This document shows, piece after piece, positions 1-8,660 of a DNA stretch of 64,000 nucleotides. The translations under genes were made by a program, and so were the position numbers. The stretch's first letter is position 1. The number at the start of each line of letters is the position of its first letter. The stretch comes from Streptomyces angustmyceticus (lineage in GTDB: Bacteria > Actinomycetota > Actinomycetes > Streptomycetales > Streptomycetaceae): contig NZ_CP082945.1 of the NCBI RefSeq assembly GCF_019933235.1, forward strand, positions 2,604,001-2,668,000, in the 5' to 3' direction. The notes beneath the pieces are model-generated. The model saw only the letters and a program-made list of their open reading frames with translations, did not search any database and was not told where the DNA came from.

Positions 1-1236
1 GGAACCGAAGGCGGCGAACGCCTCCAGCTCGCGGTACTGGGCGAGGTCCACGCGGAGCCGGCCGGAGACCTGCTTCATGGCCTTGTGCTGGGCCGAGCCA
101 CCGACACGGGAGACCGAGATACCCACGTTCAGCGCGGGACGCTGGTTCGCGTTGAAGAGGTCCGACTCCAGGAAGCACTGGCCGTCGGTGATGGAGATGA
201 CGTTGGTCGGGATGAACGCCGACACGTCGTTCGCCTTGGTCTCGACGATCGGCAGACCGGTCATCGAGCCGGCGCCCATCTCGTCGGAGAGCTTGGCGCA
301 GCGCTCCAGCAGACGCGAGTGCAGGTAGAAGACGTCGCCCGGGTAGGCCTCACGGCCCGGCGGACGGCGCAGCAGCAGGGACACGGCGCGGTAGGCGTCG
401 GCCTGCTTCGAGAGGTCGTCGAAGATGATCAGGACGTGCTTGCCCTGGTACATCCAGTGCTGGCCGATGGCCGAGCCGGTGTAGGGCGCCAGGTACTTGA
501 AGCCCGCCGGGTCGGACGCCGGGGCGGCGACGATGGTGGTGTACTCCAGGGCGCCGGCCTCCTCCAGCGCACCGCGCACGGACGCGATGGTGGAGCCCTT
601 CTGGCCGATGGCGACGTAGATGCAGCGGACCTGCTTCTTCGGGTCGCCCGAGCGCCAGTTGTCGCGCTGGTTGATGATCGTGTCGACGGCCAGGGCGGTC
701 TTGCCGGTCTGGCGGTCGCCGATGATCAGCTGACGCTGGCCACGGCCGATCGGCACCATCGAGTCGACGGCCTTGTAGCCGGTCTCCATGGGCTCGTGCA
801 CCGACTTGCGGACCATGACGCCGGGAGCCTGCAGCTCCAGGGCGCGGCGGTCCTCGGACTCGATCTCGCCGAGGCCGTCGATCGGGTTGCCCAGCGGGTC
901 GACGACGCGGCCGAGGTAGCCCTCGCCCACGGCGACCGAGAGCACCTCACCGGTGCGCTGCACCGGCTGGCCCTCCTCGATGCCGCTGAACTCGCCGAGG
1001 ACCACTGCGCCGATCTCGCGCTCTTCCAGGTTCAGCGCGAGGCCGAGAGTGCCGTCCTCGAACTTCAGCAGTTCGTTCGCCATCGCCGAGGGAAGGCCCT
1101 CGACCTTCGCGATGCCGTCACCGGCCTCGCTGACCGTGCCGACCTCTTCGCGCGAGGCCGCGTCCGGCTTGTACGCCTGGACGAAGTTCTCCAGCGCGTC
1201 CCGGATCTCCTCCGGCCGGATCGTGAGCTCCGCCAT
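1..1236 (-). CDS. atpA: ATP synthase F1 subunit alpha (partial, C-terminus outside window)
   Basis: This is the nucleotide-binding, mostly non-catalytic subunit of the F1 hexamer at the cytoplasmic membrane. The visible 412 codons begin with ATG ([10 protein letters not shown]) and run off the left edge, so roughly the last fifth of a usual alpha subunit is missing. The P-loop GDRQTGKT is at residues 173-180, and the alpha/beta-type nucleotide-binding core follows. An AAGGAG-like Shine-Dalgarno lies about 14 nt upstream, with a second weak GGGA closer. It is the most downstream gene seen of the minus-strand atp operon; gamma, beta and epsilon should continue to the left. It is separated from atpH by 214 nt holding hairpins, the longest spacing between the F1 genes here. 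Confidence 0.98.
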   Translation of the reverse strand, partial: MAELTIRPEEIRDALENFVQAYKPDAASREEVGTVSEAGDGIAKVEGLPSAMANELLKFEDGTLGLALNLEEREIGAVVLGEFSGIEEGQPVQRTGEVLSVAVGEGYLGRVVDPLGNPIDGLGEIESEDRRALELQAPGVMVRKSVHEPMETGYKAVDSMVPIGRGQRQLIIGDRQTGKTALAVDTIINQRDNWRSGDPKKQVRCIYVAIGQKGSTIASVRGALEEAGALEYTTIVAAPASDPAGFKYLAPYTGSAIGQHWMYQGKHVLIIFDDLSKQADAYRAVSLLLRRPPGREAYPGDVFYLHSRLLERCAKLSDEMGAGSMTGLPIVETKANDVSAFIPTNVISITDGQCFLESDLFNANQRPALNVGISVSRVGGSAQHKAMKQVSGRLRVDLAQYRELEAFAAFGS

Positions 1237-1283
1237 CTGGGTTCCCTGCTCTCCTTGTTGGGCCCGAAGTTACTTGCGGGTGT

Positions 1284-1408
1284 CCGGGGGTCTGTCCCCC
1301 GGGGGGTTTCCGCTTACGGCCCAACTCGGGCCGCCGTCATGCTTGTGCTGGTCCCCGGGGCTTCTTCCGGACCGCAGCCGGACCTCTCGGTCCGGCCGGC
1401 TGGTCCGG
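1284..1408 (-). other. Intercistronic hairpins between atpH and atpA
   Basis: Two sets of inverted repeats sit in the 214-nt gap. One is CCGGGGG-tctgt-CCCCCGG (1284-1302). The other is a nested structure in which GCCGGACC (1377-1384) pairs with GGTCCGGC (1389-1396), flanked by an outer CCGGACC/GGTCCGG pair. There is no U-tract, so these look more like mRNA processing, stability or attenuation elements than strong terminators. They could set alpha relative to delta/b expression; that is inference. Confidence 0.5.
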
Positions 1409-1450
1409 CGTCCGACCGCCGGTTGTGCAGCTCTTGAGTTGGTGGCTGGG

Positions 1451-2266
1451 TCAGCCGGCCATCCGCCGGTCCGCCTCGTCGAGGCGCTCCGCGATGGTCC
1501 CGTTGATGACCTCGTCGCCGATCCGGACCTGGACTCCGCCGAGGACCTCGGGGTCCACGTCGAGGTTCAGGTGGATCTGCCGTCCGTACAGCTGCGCCAG
1601 GGCGGCGCCGAGGCGCTGCCGCTGCCCTTCGCTGAGGGGCGCCGCGGAGGTGACCACCGCGACCATCCGGTCCCGGCGGCTCGCCGCCAGCTTGGAGAGG
1701 GCGTCGAGCCCCGCTTCCAGGCTACGGCCCCGCGGCCGTACGACAAGGCGGATCACGACGCGCTCGGTGACCGGGTTCGCCCGGCCGCCCAGCAGCGTGT
1801 GCAGCAGCTCCGTCTTGGCCGCGACCGACGCGTTCCGGTCGGTCAGCGCACGCCGCAGCTCGCCGTTGGAGCTGACGATCCGGCCGAACCGGAACAGCTC
1901 GTCCTCGACGTCGTCGAGCTGGCCGGCCCGCTGGGCGGCGACGAGGTCGGCGCTGTAGGCCAGCTCCTCGAGCGCGTCCGTCAGGTCACGCGAGCCCGAC
2001 CAGCGGGAGCGGACCATGCCGCCCACCAGGTCGACGGCCGGACCGCCGACCTGGCTGCCCAGCAGTCGCCCGGCCAGTTCGGCCCGCGCCTCGCCGGACT
2101 GCGCCGGGTCGGTGAGAACCCGACGCAGCGACACCTCGCGGTCGAGCAGAGCGGTGACGGCAGACAGCTCCTCGGCGAGCTTCGCCGCGTCGACGGAGGT
2201 GTCGTCCGTCAGCGCGTCGAACCGCTCGCGTGCGGAGGCGAGTGCCTCGCGGCTCGCTCCGTTCAT
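1451..2266 (-). CDS. atpH: ATP synthase F1 subunit delta
   Basis: This stator subunit links the F1 head to the b-subunit stalk. The 271-aa product is longer than the ~180-aa enterobacterial delta, as is usual in actinobacteria. The C-terminal part, with LGGVQVRIGDEVINGTI, carries the conserved OSCP/delta signature. The ATG start overlaps the atpF stop by 4 nt (ATGA), which indicates translational coupling with the b subunit, and the two products act together in the peripheral stalk. Confidence 0.97.
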   Translation of the reverse strand: MNGASREALASARERFDALTDDTSVDAAKLAEELSAVTALLDREVSLRRVLTDPAQSGEARAELAGRLLGSQVGGPAVDLVGGMVRSRWSGSRDLTDALEELAYSADLVAAQRAGQLDDVEDELFRFGRIVSSNGELRRALTDRNASVAAKTELLHTLLGGRANPVTERVVIRLVVRPRGRSLEAGLDALSKLAASRRDRMVAVVTSAAPLSEGQRQRLGAALAQLYGRQIHLNLDVDPEVLGGVQVRIGDEVINGTIAERLDEADRRMAG

Positions 2267-2832
2267 CGGCCGGCCTCAGCCTTCGTCGCGCCCGAAGCCG
2301 CCTTGCCCTCGACCTCGTCGAGGAAGCGGTCGACGGTCCGGCTCTGCCGGGCGTGGTCCTCCAGGGACTCGCCGACGATCTTGCCGGCCAGGTCGACGGC
2401 GAGCTTGCCCACGTCCCGGCGCAGCGTCTGCGCGGCCTGCTTCCGGTCCGCCTCGATCTGGGCGTGACCGGCAGCGATGATCTCCTCGCGCTGCCGCTGG
2501 CCCTCGGCGCGCATCTCAGCAATGAGAGTCGCGCCCTGCTCCTGCGCCTCCTGGCGCAGTCGCGCGGCCTCGTGGCGGGCGTCGGCCAGCTGTGCCCGGT
2601 AGTCCGCGAGCACCTGCTGAGCCTCGGCCTGCGTCGCCTCGGCTTCCTCCATGCGGCCTTCGATCTGCTTCCTGCGCTCTTCCAGAACCTTGTTGATGTT
2701 CGGGAGGAGCTTCTTCGCCAGGATGCCGAAGACGATGAAGAAGGCGACCAGGCCGATGACCAGCTCTGGAATCGGCGGGAACAGGGGGTTCTCGGGAACC
2801 TCCGCCGCCATGTTGAAGACCAGGGCGTTCAC
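2263..2832 (-). CDS. atpF: ATP synthase F0 subunit b
   Basis: This is the peripheral stalk subunit. A single hydrophobic segment (about residues 21-41, PELVIGLVAFFIVFGILA) anchors the protein. A long charged coiled-coil rich in Ala, Gln and Glu follows and would dimerise and bind delta. Length is 189 aa. The start is GTG, supported by GGAAGG 7 nt upstream; an in-frame ATG 7 codons later is less well placed. It overlaps atpH by 4 nt and follows atpE after 42 nt. Confidence 0.97.
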   Translation of the reverse strand: MNALVFNMAAEVPENPLFPPIPELVIGLVAFFIVFGILAKKLLPNINKVLEERRKQIEGRMEEAEATQAEAQQVLADYRAQLADARHEAARLRQEAQEQGATLIAEMRAEGQRQREEIIAAGHAQIEADRKQAAQTLRRDVGKLAVDLAGKIVGESLEDHARQSRTVDRFLDEVEGKAASGATKAEAGR

Positions 2833-2874
2833 ATCAATGCCTTCCGTCTGAATGGACGTCGTCTAACGGGCCGC

Positions 2875-3120
2875 TTACTTGTACGCGTAGCCCATGACGA
2901 TGCCGATGAGGGCGAGCGCCTCACAGAAGGCGAAACCCATGATCTGGTTGGTGCGGATCAGACCGGCCGCCTCGGGCTGACGGGCGAGGGCCTGGGTGCC
3001 GTTACCGAAGATGATGCCGACGCCGACGCCGGGGCCGATGGCCGCGAGGCCGTACCCGACCGAGGCGATGTTGCCGGTGAGGCCGGCGGCGAGGTTCACA
3101 GTCTCGAGGGCAGCGGACAT
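2875..3120 (-). CDS. atpE: ATP synthase F0 subunit c (proteolipid)
   Basis: This rotor-ring subunit carries protons through the membrane. It is an 81-aa hairpin of two membrane helices. The first is Gly/Ala-rich (GLAAIGPGVGVGIIFGN), the polar loop is ARQPE, and the second contains the proton-binding carboxylate Glu67 (FCEALALIGIV). The ATG start follows a GGAAG-like ribosome site. The atpB-atpE gap holds a short CCGGTGG/CCACCGG hairpin (3147-3167), a position where E. coli uses translational tuning to raise c-subunit yield. Confidence 0.98.
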   Translation of the reverse strand: MSAALETVNLAAGLTGNIASVGYGLAAIGPGVGVGIIFGNGTQALARQPEAAGLIRTNQIMGFAFCEALALIGIVMGYAYK

Positions 3121-3197
3121 GCCGTTACTTCCTTCTCTTTCACGGACCGGTGGGGGTTGGCCACCGGACGATTAACAGATTGCGGAGTCGGGGGTGC

Positions 3198-4010
3198 TCA
3201 GTGGTGCTCGGCGAGCGCGCCCTGGACGTAGTTGCAGGCCAGGAGCACGAAGACGTACGCCTGGATCGCCTGGATGAAGAGCTCGAAGGCCGTCATCGCG
3301 ATGGTCATCAGGAACGAGGCACCGGCGTAGACGAAGCCGAGGCCGTTCGCCAGGTACCAGGTGGCGATGGTGAACATCACGATCAGCAGGTGGCCGGCGA
3401 ACATGTTCGCGAAGAGCCGGACGGCGTGGGTGAAGGGCCGCACGAGCAGGTTCGAGAAGAACTCGATCACGACGATCAGCGGCAGGACCCAGCCGAGCGA
3501 CCGGTCCCAGCCGGTGATGTTCTTCCAGCCGCCGACGAAGCCGTGCTTCTTGAACGTCAGGTACACCCACAGGATGTAGACGATCGCGGCGAGCCCGATG
3601 GGGAACGAGATGATCGACGTCACCGGGAACTGGGCGATCGGAATGATCGACCAGATGTTCATGATCCACACGAAGAAGAACAGCGAGACCATGAGGGGGA
3701 CGTATTTCTCGCCCTCCTTCTTGCCCAGCGCGTCATAGACGAGGCCGCGGCGCACGAAGTCGTAGCCGACCTCGCCGATCATCTGCAGCTTTCCGGGGAC
3801 CACCTTGGCCTTGCCGAATGCGGCCCAGAAGAACCACACCACGACGACCGTGCTGAGCAGGGCCAGCAGCATCGGCTTGTTGAACTCGTAGCCGCCGACT
3901 TTGAAGAGCGGGTCGAATACGAACGAATGAAGACCCGGGGCCTCGAAGCCACACCCCGGAATAAAGAGGTGGCACTCCGTGTCGAAGGCGAGCATCGTTT
4001 CAGCACTCAC
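3198..4010 (-). CDS. atpB: ATP synthase F0 subunit a
   Basis: This is the stator channel subunit, a multi-pass membrane protein. The key arginine lies in the motif AVRLFANMFAGH, and the last helix carries the FIQAIQAYVF signature. A longer frame opens upstream, but GTG at 4010 is chosen because AAGGAG sits 6 nt before it and the encoded N-terminus (VSAETMLAFDTECH) resembles streptomycete AtpB. This gives 270 aa. The upstream extension (MAQRRADTTRLPYPC) is polar and has no ribosome site. Confidence 0.96.
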   Translation of the reverse strand: MSAETMLAFDTECHLFIPGCGFEAPGLHSFVFDPLFKVGGYEFNKPMLLALLSTVVVVWFFWAAFGKAKVVPGKLQMIGEVGYDFVRRGLVYDALGKKEGEKYVPLMVSLFFFVWIMNIWSIIPIAQFPVTSIISFPIGLAAIVYILWVYLTFKKHGFVGGWKNITGWDRSLGWVLPLIVVIEFFSNLLVRPFTHAVRLFANMFAGHLLIVMFTIATWYLANGLGFVYAGASFLMTIAMTAFELFIQAIQAYVFVLLACNYVQGALAEHH

Positions 4011-4277
4011 CGCGGGCTCCTTCAGCGTGGCGCATGGGTACGGCAACCTCGTTGTGTCGGCGCGGCGTTGAGCCACGGAGCGGCACTGGACTGGTCTTGC
4101 GGATTGGGGGGCGGCGGCCGGCCGGCGCTGGGCCGGGCCGAATCACAGGCATCGGCCGCGAGAACTGCCCGTTCCATCCTGTGGAATCTGGGAGCTCAGC
4201 CGCCTGCGCCATCTGTGCCGCAGTTGGCACCGGACGATAGCAGGCTCGCATGAGGGCATTTATCCCGGCCCTACGTC

Positions 4278-4715
4278 TCACGTCGGCGACCCCGCCGTCT
4301 CCGCCTTCTTCGCGTCGGCGGAGTCGGGGTTCACGTACAGAATCTTCTCCTTCATATGACCGCGGGTCTGGGCCGCGATCCATACGAGGGTGGCGCCGAG
4401 CAGCGTGAAGGCGAATGCCTTGGTGTCGAAGAGCGTCGTGTCCTTGAAGGTGATCATGAAGACCGCGACGAGCAGGATCTGCACCGTGTACAGCAGCAGC
4501 CCCATCATCTGGAAAAGCTGCGGAAGCTTGCGCGCGGTCTGCTGGAGGACCACCAGCCCCGCACCCATCACGAGCAGCACCAGCGCGGTGCCGACGACGG
4601 CGCCGATCGCTCCCGTCGCGCCGGCGACCACCGCGCTCACGGCAACGGCGATGACGCCGATGGCGAGCGTGGGCACAACGGCGTGAAGGAGTAGTCGGGC
4701 GTCATTCGACTGCAT
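4278..4715 (-). CDS. atpI: AtpI-like small membrane protein, first gene of the atp operon
   Basis: The 145-aa product has about four hydrophobic segments and a polar C-terminal tail (VNPDSADAKKAE). Position and topology match the poorly conserved AtpI proteins that head atp operons and are thought to help c-ring assembly or Mg2+ supply. The ATG at 4715 has GGAG 8 nt upstream; the reading frame remains open further upstream but without a ribosome site. A 267-nt gap to atpB shows no other gene. Confidence 0.85.
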   Translation of the reverse strand: MQSNDARLLLHAVVPTLAIGVIAVAVSAVVAGATGAIGAVVGTALVLLVMGAGLVVLQQTARKLPQLFQMMGLLLYTVQILLVAVFMITFKDTTLFDTKAFAFTLLGATLVWIAAQTRGHMKEKILYVNPDSADAKKAETAGSPT

Positions 4716-4836
4716 GGCGGCGCTCCGGCAAGGGGTGGGGTTTGTGTCGTCAGGGACGAGCGTAGACCCGGCCTGAGGCGGAACCTGCGGCAAAAGAAGC
4801 GTCGCACTACGCTCCTTCGGCTCTATCGCCGGGTTT

Positions 4837-4852
4837 CGTGAACGGTATCACA
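4837..4852 (-). promoter_or_regulatory. Rex-like operator upstream of the atp operon
   Basis: The 16-mer CGTGAACGGTATCACA (read on plus) is an imperfect palindrome. On the minus strand it reads TGTGATACCGTTCACG, close to the Rex operator consensus TTGTGAANNNNTTCACAA. It lies about 125 nt upstream of atpI. Rex is the NADH/NAD+-sensing repressor of respiratory genes in Streptomyces. No convincing -10 element was assigned around it. Confidence 0.6.
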
Positions 4853-5004
4853 AACTATTTGATGAGGTCTTTACCTGGTTCGTGTGGACCCTGTCACACC
4901 TGAGCGTGAACGTGCGCGTTGGTGCACTGACGGCCCGCTTTTTGTCTGGTATGGGGTCAACCGACCCGATTCCTGTCGCACGTTCGGGCGACCGAATCCC
5001 TGGA

Positions 5005-6339
5005 TCAGTGGTGACTGTCCGCCCTGCCGTGCTCCACGAAGCGTGAACGGTCGCCGATCGCGGTGGCCCCGTTGACGCCCGCCGGGACCGGTGCGCGCTC
5101 CTCCTCGGGCACGTCGGCGCTCTCGTCGCCCGACTCCGCGGCGGACGCCGGCGCGACGGCGACCCGGCGGTAGCGCGGCGGCACCATCCACTCCGCCCAG
5201 CGCGGCGTGCGCGGGGTGAAGCGCGGGAGCAGGAGCAGCACCAGCCCGACCGCGCTCAGCAGCACGATGCCCAGCACGATCCACATGCTGGCGTTGTTCG
5301 CCGAGTAGGCCACCGCGCCGAACGCGATCAGGGCCGACCAGAAGTACATGATCAGCACGGCCCGGCTGTGCGAGTGCCCGATCTCCAGCAACCGGTGGTG
5401 CAGGTGGCCGCGGTCGGCCGCGAACGGCGACTGGCCCTTCCACGTACGCCGCACGATCGCCAGGATCAGGTCGGCGACCGGCACCGCGATGACCGTCAGC
5501 GGCAGCAGCAGCGGGATGTAGACCGGCACCATCGCGTGGGTCGCCTCGCGCAGACCGCCCGCCTTGACGTTGAGCAGGTCCGGGTCGACCTGGCCGGTGA
5601 CCGAGACCGCGCCCGCGGCCATCACCAGGCCGATCAGCATCGAGCCCGAGTCGCCCATGAAGATCCGCGCCGGGTGCATGTTGTGCGGCAGGAAGCCCAG
5701 GCACATGCCCATCAGGACGACCGAGAACAGCGTGGCCGGCGCCGCCGCCTCGATGCCGTAGCCGAACCACATCCGGTACGCGTACATGAAGAACGCCGCG
5801 GCGGCGATGCACACCATGCCGGAGGCGAGACCGTCCAGGCCGTCGACGAAGTTGACGGCGTTGATGGTGATCACGACGAGGGCGACGGTCAGCAGGGTGC
5901 CCTGCATCGGCGTCAGCGAGACCGTGCCGACACCCGGGATCGGGATCCAGAGGATGGTCAGGCCCTGCAGGACCATCACGCCCGCGGCGATCATCTGGCC
6001 GCCGAGCTTGACCAGCGCGTCCACGCCCCACTTGTCGTCCAGGACGCCGAGGATCCAGATCAGGGCGGCGCCGGAGAGCAGCGCCCTCGGCTCGTTGGAG
6101 TTCTCGAAGACGCTCTTGAGGTTCGTCAGGTGCGAGGCGACCAGCAGACCGGCGCACAGCCCGCCGAACATCGCGATGCCGCCGAGCCGCGGTGTCGGCT
6201 CGCGGTGCACGTCGCGGGCGCGGATCTCCGGCATCGCACCGGCCGCGATCGCGAATTTCCGTACCGGCCCGGTCAGCAGGTAGGTCACCGCGGCCGTGAC
6301 GCACAGCGTCAGCAGGTATTCACGCACGGGCTGCCCCAT
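5005..6339 (-). CDS. wecA: WecA/MraY-family undecaprenyl-phosphate N-acetylhexosaminyl-1-phosphate transferase
   Basis: This membrane enzyme (444 aa, about 10-11 hydrophobic segments) would move a sugar-1-phosphate from UDP-sugar to polyprenyl phosphate, the first step in cell-wall-linked glycan synthesis. Family signatures are all present: GVLDDKWG (DD motif), NAVNFVDGLDGL (Mg/catalytic motif), ARIFMGDSGS, and HLHHRLLEIGHS (the HIHH-type motif of WecA rather than MraY). It lies next to the atp operon, as the mycobacterial wecA homologue does. The C-terminal ~60 residues are a polar extension (ESGDESADVPEEER). No clear Shine-Dalgarno precedes the ATG. Confidence 0.9.
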   Translation of the reverse strand: MGQPVREYLLTLCVTAAVTYLLTGPVRKFAIAAGAMPEIRARDVHREPTPRLGGIAMFGGLCAGLLVASHLTNLKSVFENSNEPRALLSGAALIWILGVLDDKWGVDALVKLGGQMIAAGVMVLQGLTILWIPIPGVGTVSLTPMQGTLLTVALVVITINAVNFVDGLDGLASGMVCIAAAAFFMYAYRMWFGYGIEAAAPATLFSVVLMGMCLGFLPHNMHPARIFMGDSGSMLIGLVMAAGAVSVTGQVDPDLLNVKAGGLREATHAMVPVYIPLLLPLTVIAVPVADLILAIVRRTWKGQSPFAADRGHLHHRLLEIGHSHSRAVLIMYFWSALIAFGAVAYSANNASMWIVLGIVLLSAVGLVLLLLPRFTPRTPRWAEWMVPPRYRRVAVAPASAAESGDESADVPEEERAPVPAGVNGATAIGDRSRFVEHGRADSHH

Positions 6340-6438
6340 TGGTATAGCTGGCCATCACAGCCCCACACCCTATGCGTGTCGGCCCCCTGGCCGTGAATAC
6401 AGGAACAGACGCCCGGCACCGGCGGATGGTTCCCGCCG

Positions 6439-7824
6439 TCATCCGCGGGCGGGGTAGGGCGGGAAGTCATGGACCAGGGCGACGGTCCGGGAGCGGGCCG
6501 TGCCGTCCTCCTCCAGTGCCGCCACGATCAGCCCGGCGACGGTCTCCATCTCGGCCTCGCCCATCCCCTGCGTCGTCACCGCGGCGGTGCCCAGCCGCAG
6601 GCCGGTCCGGCCGGCCGCGAGGCCGCCGGAGGCCCCGGCGCACGGCAGCGCGCAGGTGTCCAGCACGATCCCGGCGGCGGCCAGCCGCCCCCGCGCGGCG
6701 CGGGCGTCCAGGCCCAGCGGGGCGGTGTCGGCGGTGATCAGGTGGGTGTCGGTACCGCCGGTGGTGATCGTCAGGCCGTGTCCGGCCAGCGCCCCGGCGA
6801 GGGCGCGGGCGTTGGCGGTGACCTGGTGGGCGTAGGCGCCGAAGGCGGGCGCCGCGGCCTCGCCGAAGGCGACGGCCTTGGCGGCGACCGCGTTCATCTG
6901 GGCGCCGCCCTGGGTGAAGGGGAACACCGCGCGGTCGATGCGCTCGGCCAGCTTCGCGCCGCACAGGATCAGCCCGCCGCGCGGCCCGCGCAGCACCTTG
7001 TGTGTGGTTCCGCACACCACGTGCGCGTACGGGACGGGGCTGGGCGCCGCTCCCCCGGCGATCAGCCCGAGCGGGTGCGCGACATCGGCGATCAGGTAGG
7101 CGCCGGTCTCGTCGGCGATGTCGCGGAAGGCGGCGTAGTCGATGTGCCGGGGGTAGGAGATCGAGCCGCAGACGATGGCCTTGGGCCGGCGCTCCCGGGC
7201 CAGCTCGCGGATCGCGTCGTAGTCGAGCAGTCCGGTCTCCTCGTCGACGCCGTAGCCGGCGAAGTCGAACCAGCGGCCGGAGAAGTTCGCGGGCGAGCCG
7301 TGGGTGAGGTGTCCGCCGTGCGGGAGGGACATGGCCAGGACGGTGTCGCCGGGGCGCAGCAGGGCGGCATAGGCGGCCAGGACGGCCGAAGACCCGGAGT
7401 GGGCCTGGACGTTGGCGTGTTCGGCGCCGAACAGGGCCTTGGCGCGTTCCACCGCGATCCGCTCGGCGAGGTCGACGATCTCGCAGCCGCCGTGGTGGCG
7501 GGCGCCCGGGTACCCCTCGGCGTACTTGTTGCCCAGAGGGGAGCCGAGGGCGGCGAGGACGGCCGGTGAGGTGAAGTTCTCCGCGGCGATCAGCTGCAGT
7601 CCGTCGCTCTGGCGGGTGCTCTCGCCGAGCAGCACGCCGGCGATCTCGGGGTCCTGGCGCAGCAGGGCGCCGAAGTCCGGGGCGCCGGCCGGCCGGGCCG
7701 CGGCGTCACGGGCGGCGGCCCGTGCGCGGTCCTCGGCGCTCCCGGCCGCCCCGGCGGCGGGCTCGGCGGCCGGGGCAGCACCGGCCGGGGTCTCGTGACG
7801 GGGTGACGCGGTGGTGGCAGGCAT
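6439..7824 (-). CDS. glyA: Serine hydroxymethyltransferase
   Basis: This PLP enzyme interconverts serine and glycine with tetrahydrofolate. The PLP-binding lysine is about K276 in GTTHKVLRGPRGG, with HAHSGSSAVLAAYAALL- and DVAHPLGLIAGG-type active-site segments before it. Length is 461 aa from the ATG at 7824, which has GGGAG 8 nt upstream. An Ala/Pro-rich N-terminal extension of about 50 residues precedes the fold, so the family core starts near LLRQDPEIAG. It follows the phosphatase-like gene on the same strand. Confidence 0.94.
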   Translation of the reverse strand: MPATTASPRHETPAGAAPAAEPAAGAAGSAEDRARAAARDAAARPAGAPDFGALLRQDPEIAGVLLGESTRQSDGLQLIAAENFTSPAVLAALGSPLGNKYAEGYPGARHHGGCEIVDLAERIAVERAKALFGAEHANVQAHSGSSAVLAAYAALLRPGDTVLAMSLPHGGHLTHGSPANFSGRWFDFAGYGVDEETGLLDYDAIRELARERRPKAIVCGSISYPRHIDYAAFRDIADETGAYLIADVAHPLGLIAGGAAPSPVPYAHVVCGTTHKVLRGPRGGLILCGAKLAERIDRAVFPFTQGGAQMNAVAAKAVAFGEAAAPAFGAYAHQVTANARALAGALAGHGLTITTGGTDTHLITADTAPLGLDARAARGRLAAAGIVLDTCALPCAGASGGLAAGRTGLRLGTAAVTTQGMGEAEMETVAGLIVAALEEDGTARSRTVALVHDFPPYPARG

Positions 7825-7979
7825 CGCTTGCTCCCGGCCTCGTACGGGGACGTAGTCCCAATGTAGGCGCGGCCGGGCGTTCGGGCGCGGTGTGCGGGCC
7901 GACAGGGTCCACACGCCCGCACAGGGCCCCGGAGGGCTGTCTCCCCGGGCCGCCCCGGGCCGCGGGAGGACAGGCGGCC

Positions 7980-8660
7980 TCAGGCCCGCGCGGGGACCCC
8001 GGTGAGGGCGGTGACGACCGGGTCGAGCGCCTGGTTGATCTCGTCGCCGATGGAGCGGAAGAAGGTGATGGGCGCCCCGTAGGGGTCGTAGACCTCGTCG
8101 GACTCCGGATTGGGCGCCAGCAGCCAGCCGCGCAGCGCCGCGGCGGCGCCGACCAGCGCGCGGGCGCGCTCGACCAGCCCGCCGTCCGGGAGGTCCGGGT
8201 CGGGCTCGGGAAGCGTGGCCGGATCTATCGCCCGTACCAGCCGGTTGAACTCCTTGAGCGTGAAGGTGCGCAGCCCCGCGGAGTGGCCCATGGAGATGAC
8301 CTGGGCGCGGTGGTCACGGGTGGCGGTGAGCACCAGGTCGGCGCGGATGACGTGCTCGTCGAGCAGCTCGCGGCCGAGGAACCCGGCCGGGTCGGCGCCG
8401 TAGTCGGTGAGCACCGTCGCGGCGTGGGTCTCCATCGGGGCGCCCTCGTGCCCCCAGGTGCCGGCGCTCTCCACGAGCAGCCCGCCGCTGCGGGCGTCGC
8501 CCAGCCGCAGCTCCAGGGCATGGCGGTGCAGCCGCTCGGTGATCGGCGAGCGGCAGACGTTGCCGGTGCTGACGTGGAGGATCCGAAAGGGGGGTGAGGG
8601 GGGTACAGGCGGGTGGGTGCCGGTGCCTGGTCCCGCTATGCCACGCCCCGGGGGCGCCAT
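7980..8660 (-). CDS. Low-molecular-weight protein-tyrosine-phosphatase homologue with Ser at the catalytic Cys
   Basis: The 226-aa protein has the LMW-PTP/arsenate reductase fold. The P-loop, at about residues 28-38, reads VSTGNVCRSPITE where active enzymes have VCLGNICRSP. The nucleophile of CX5R is therefore Ser (AGC) while the second Cys and the Arg remain. The general-acid loop DPYG near the C-terminus is kept. The most likely role is a phosphotyrosine-binding or otherwise re-purposed protein rather than a normal phosphatase. ATG at 8660 overlaps the TGA of the upstream TsaC-type gene (TGATG), so translation is coupled. A Pro/Gly-rich N-terminal extension of ~25 residues precedes the fold. 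Confidence 0.85.
   Translation of the reverse strand: MAPPGRGIAGPGTGTHPPVPPSPPFRILHVSTGNVCRSPITERLHRHALELRLGDARSGGLLVESAGTWGHEGAPMETHAATVLTDYGADPAGFLGRELLDEHVIRADLVLTATRDHRAQVISMGHSAGLRTFTLKEFNRLVRAIDPATLPEPDPDLPDGGLVERARALVGAAAALRGWLLAPNPESDEVYDPYGAPITFFRSIGDEINQALDPVVTALTGVPARA

Noticed and set aside
85..1437. A 450-codon open frame on the plus strand over atpA
   Set aside because: It is antisense to a gene with a perfect P-loop and operon context.
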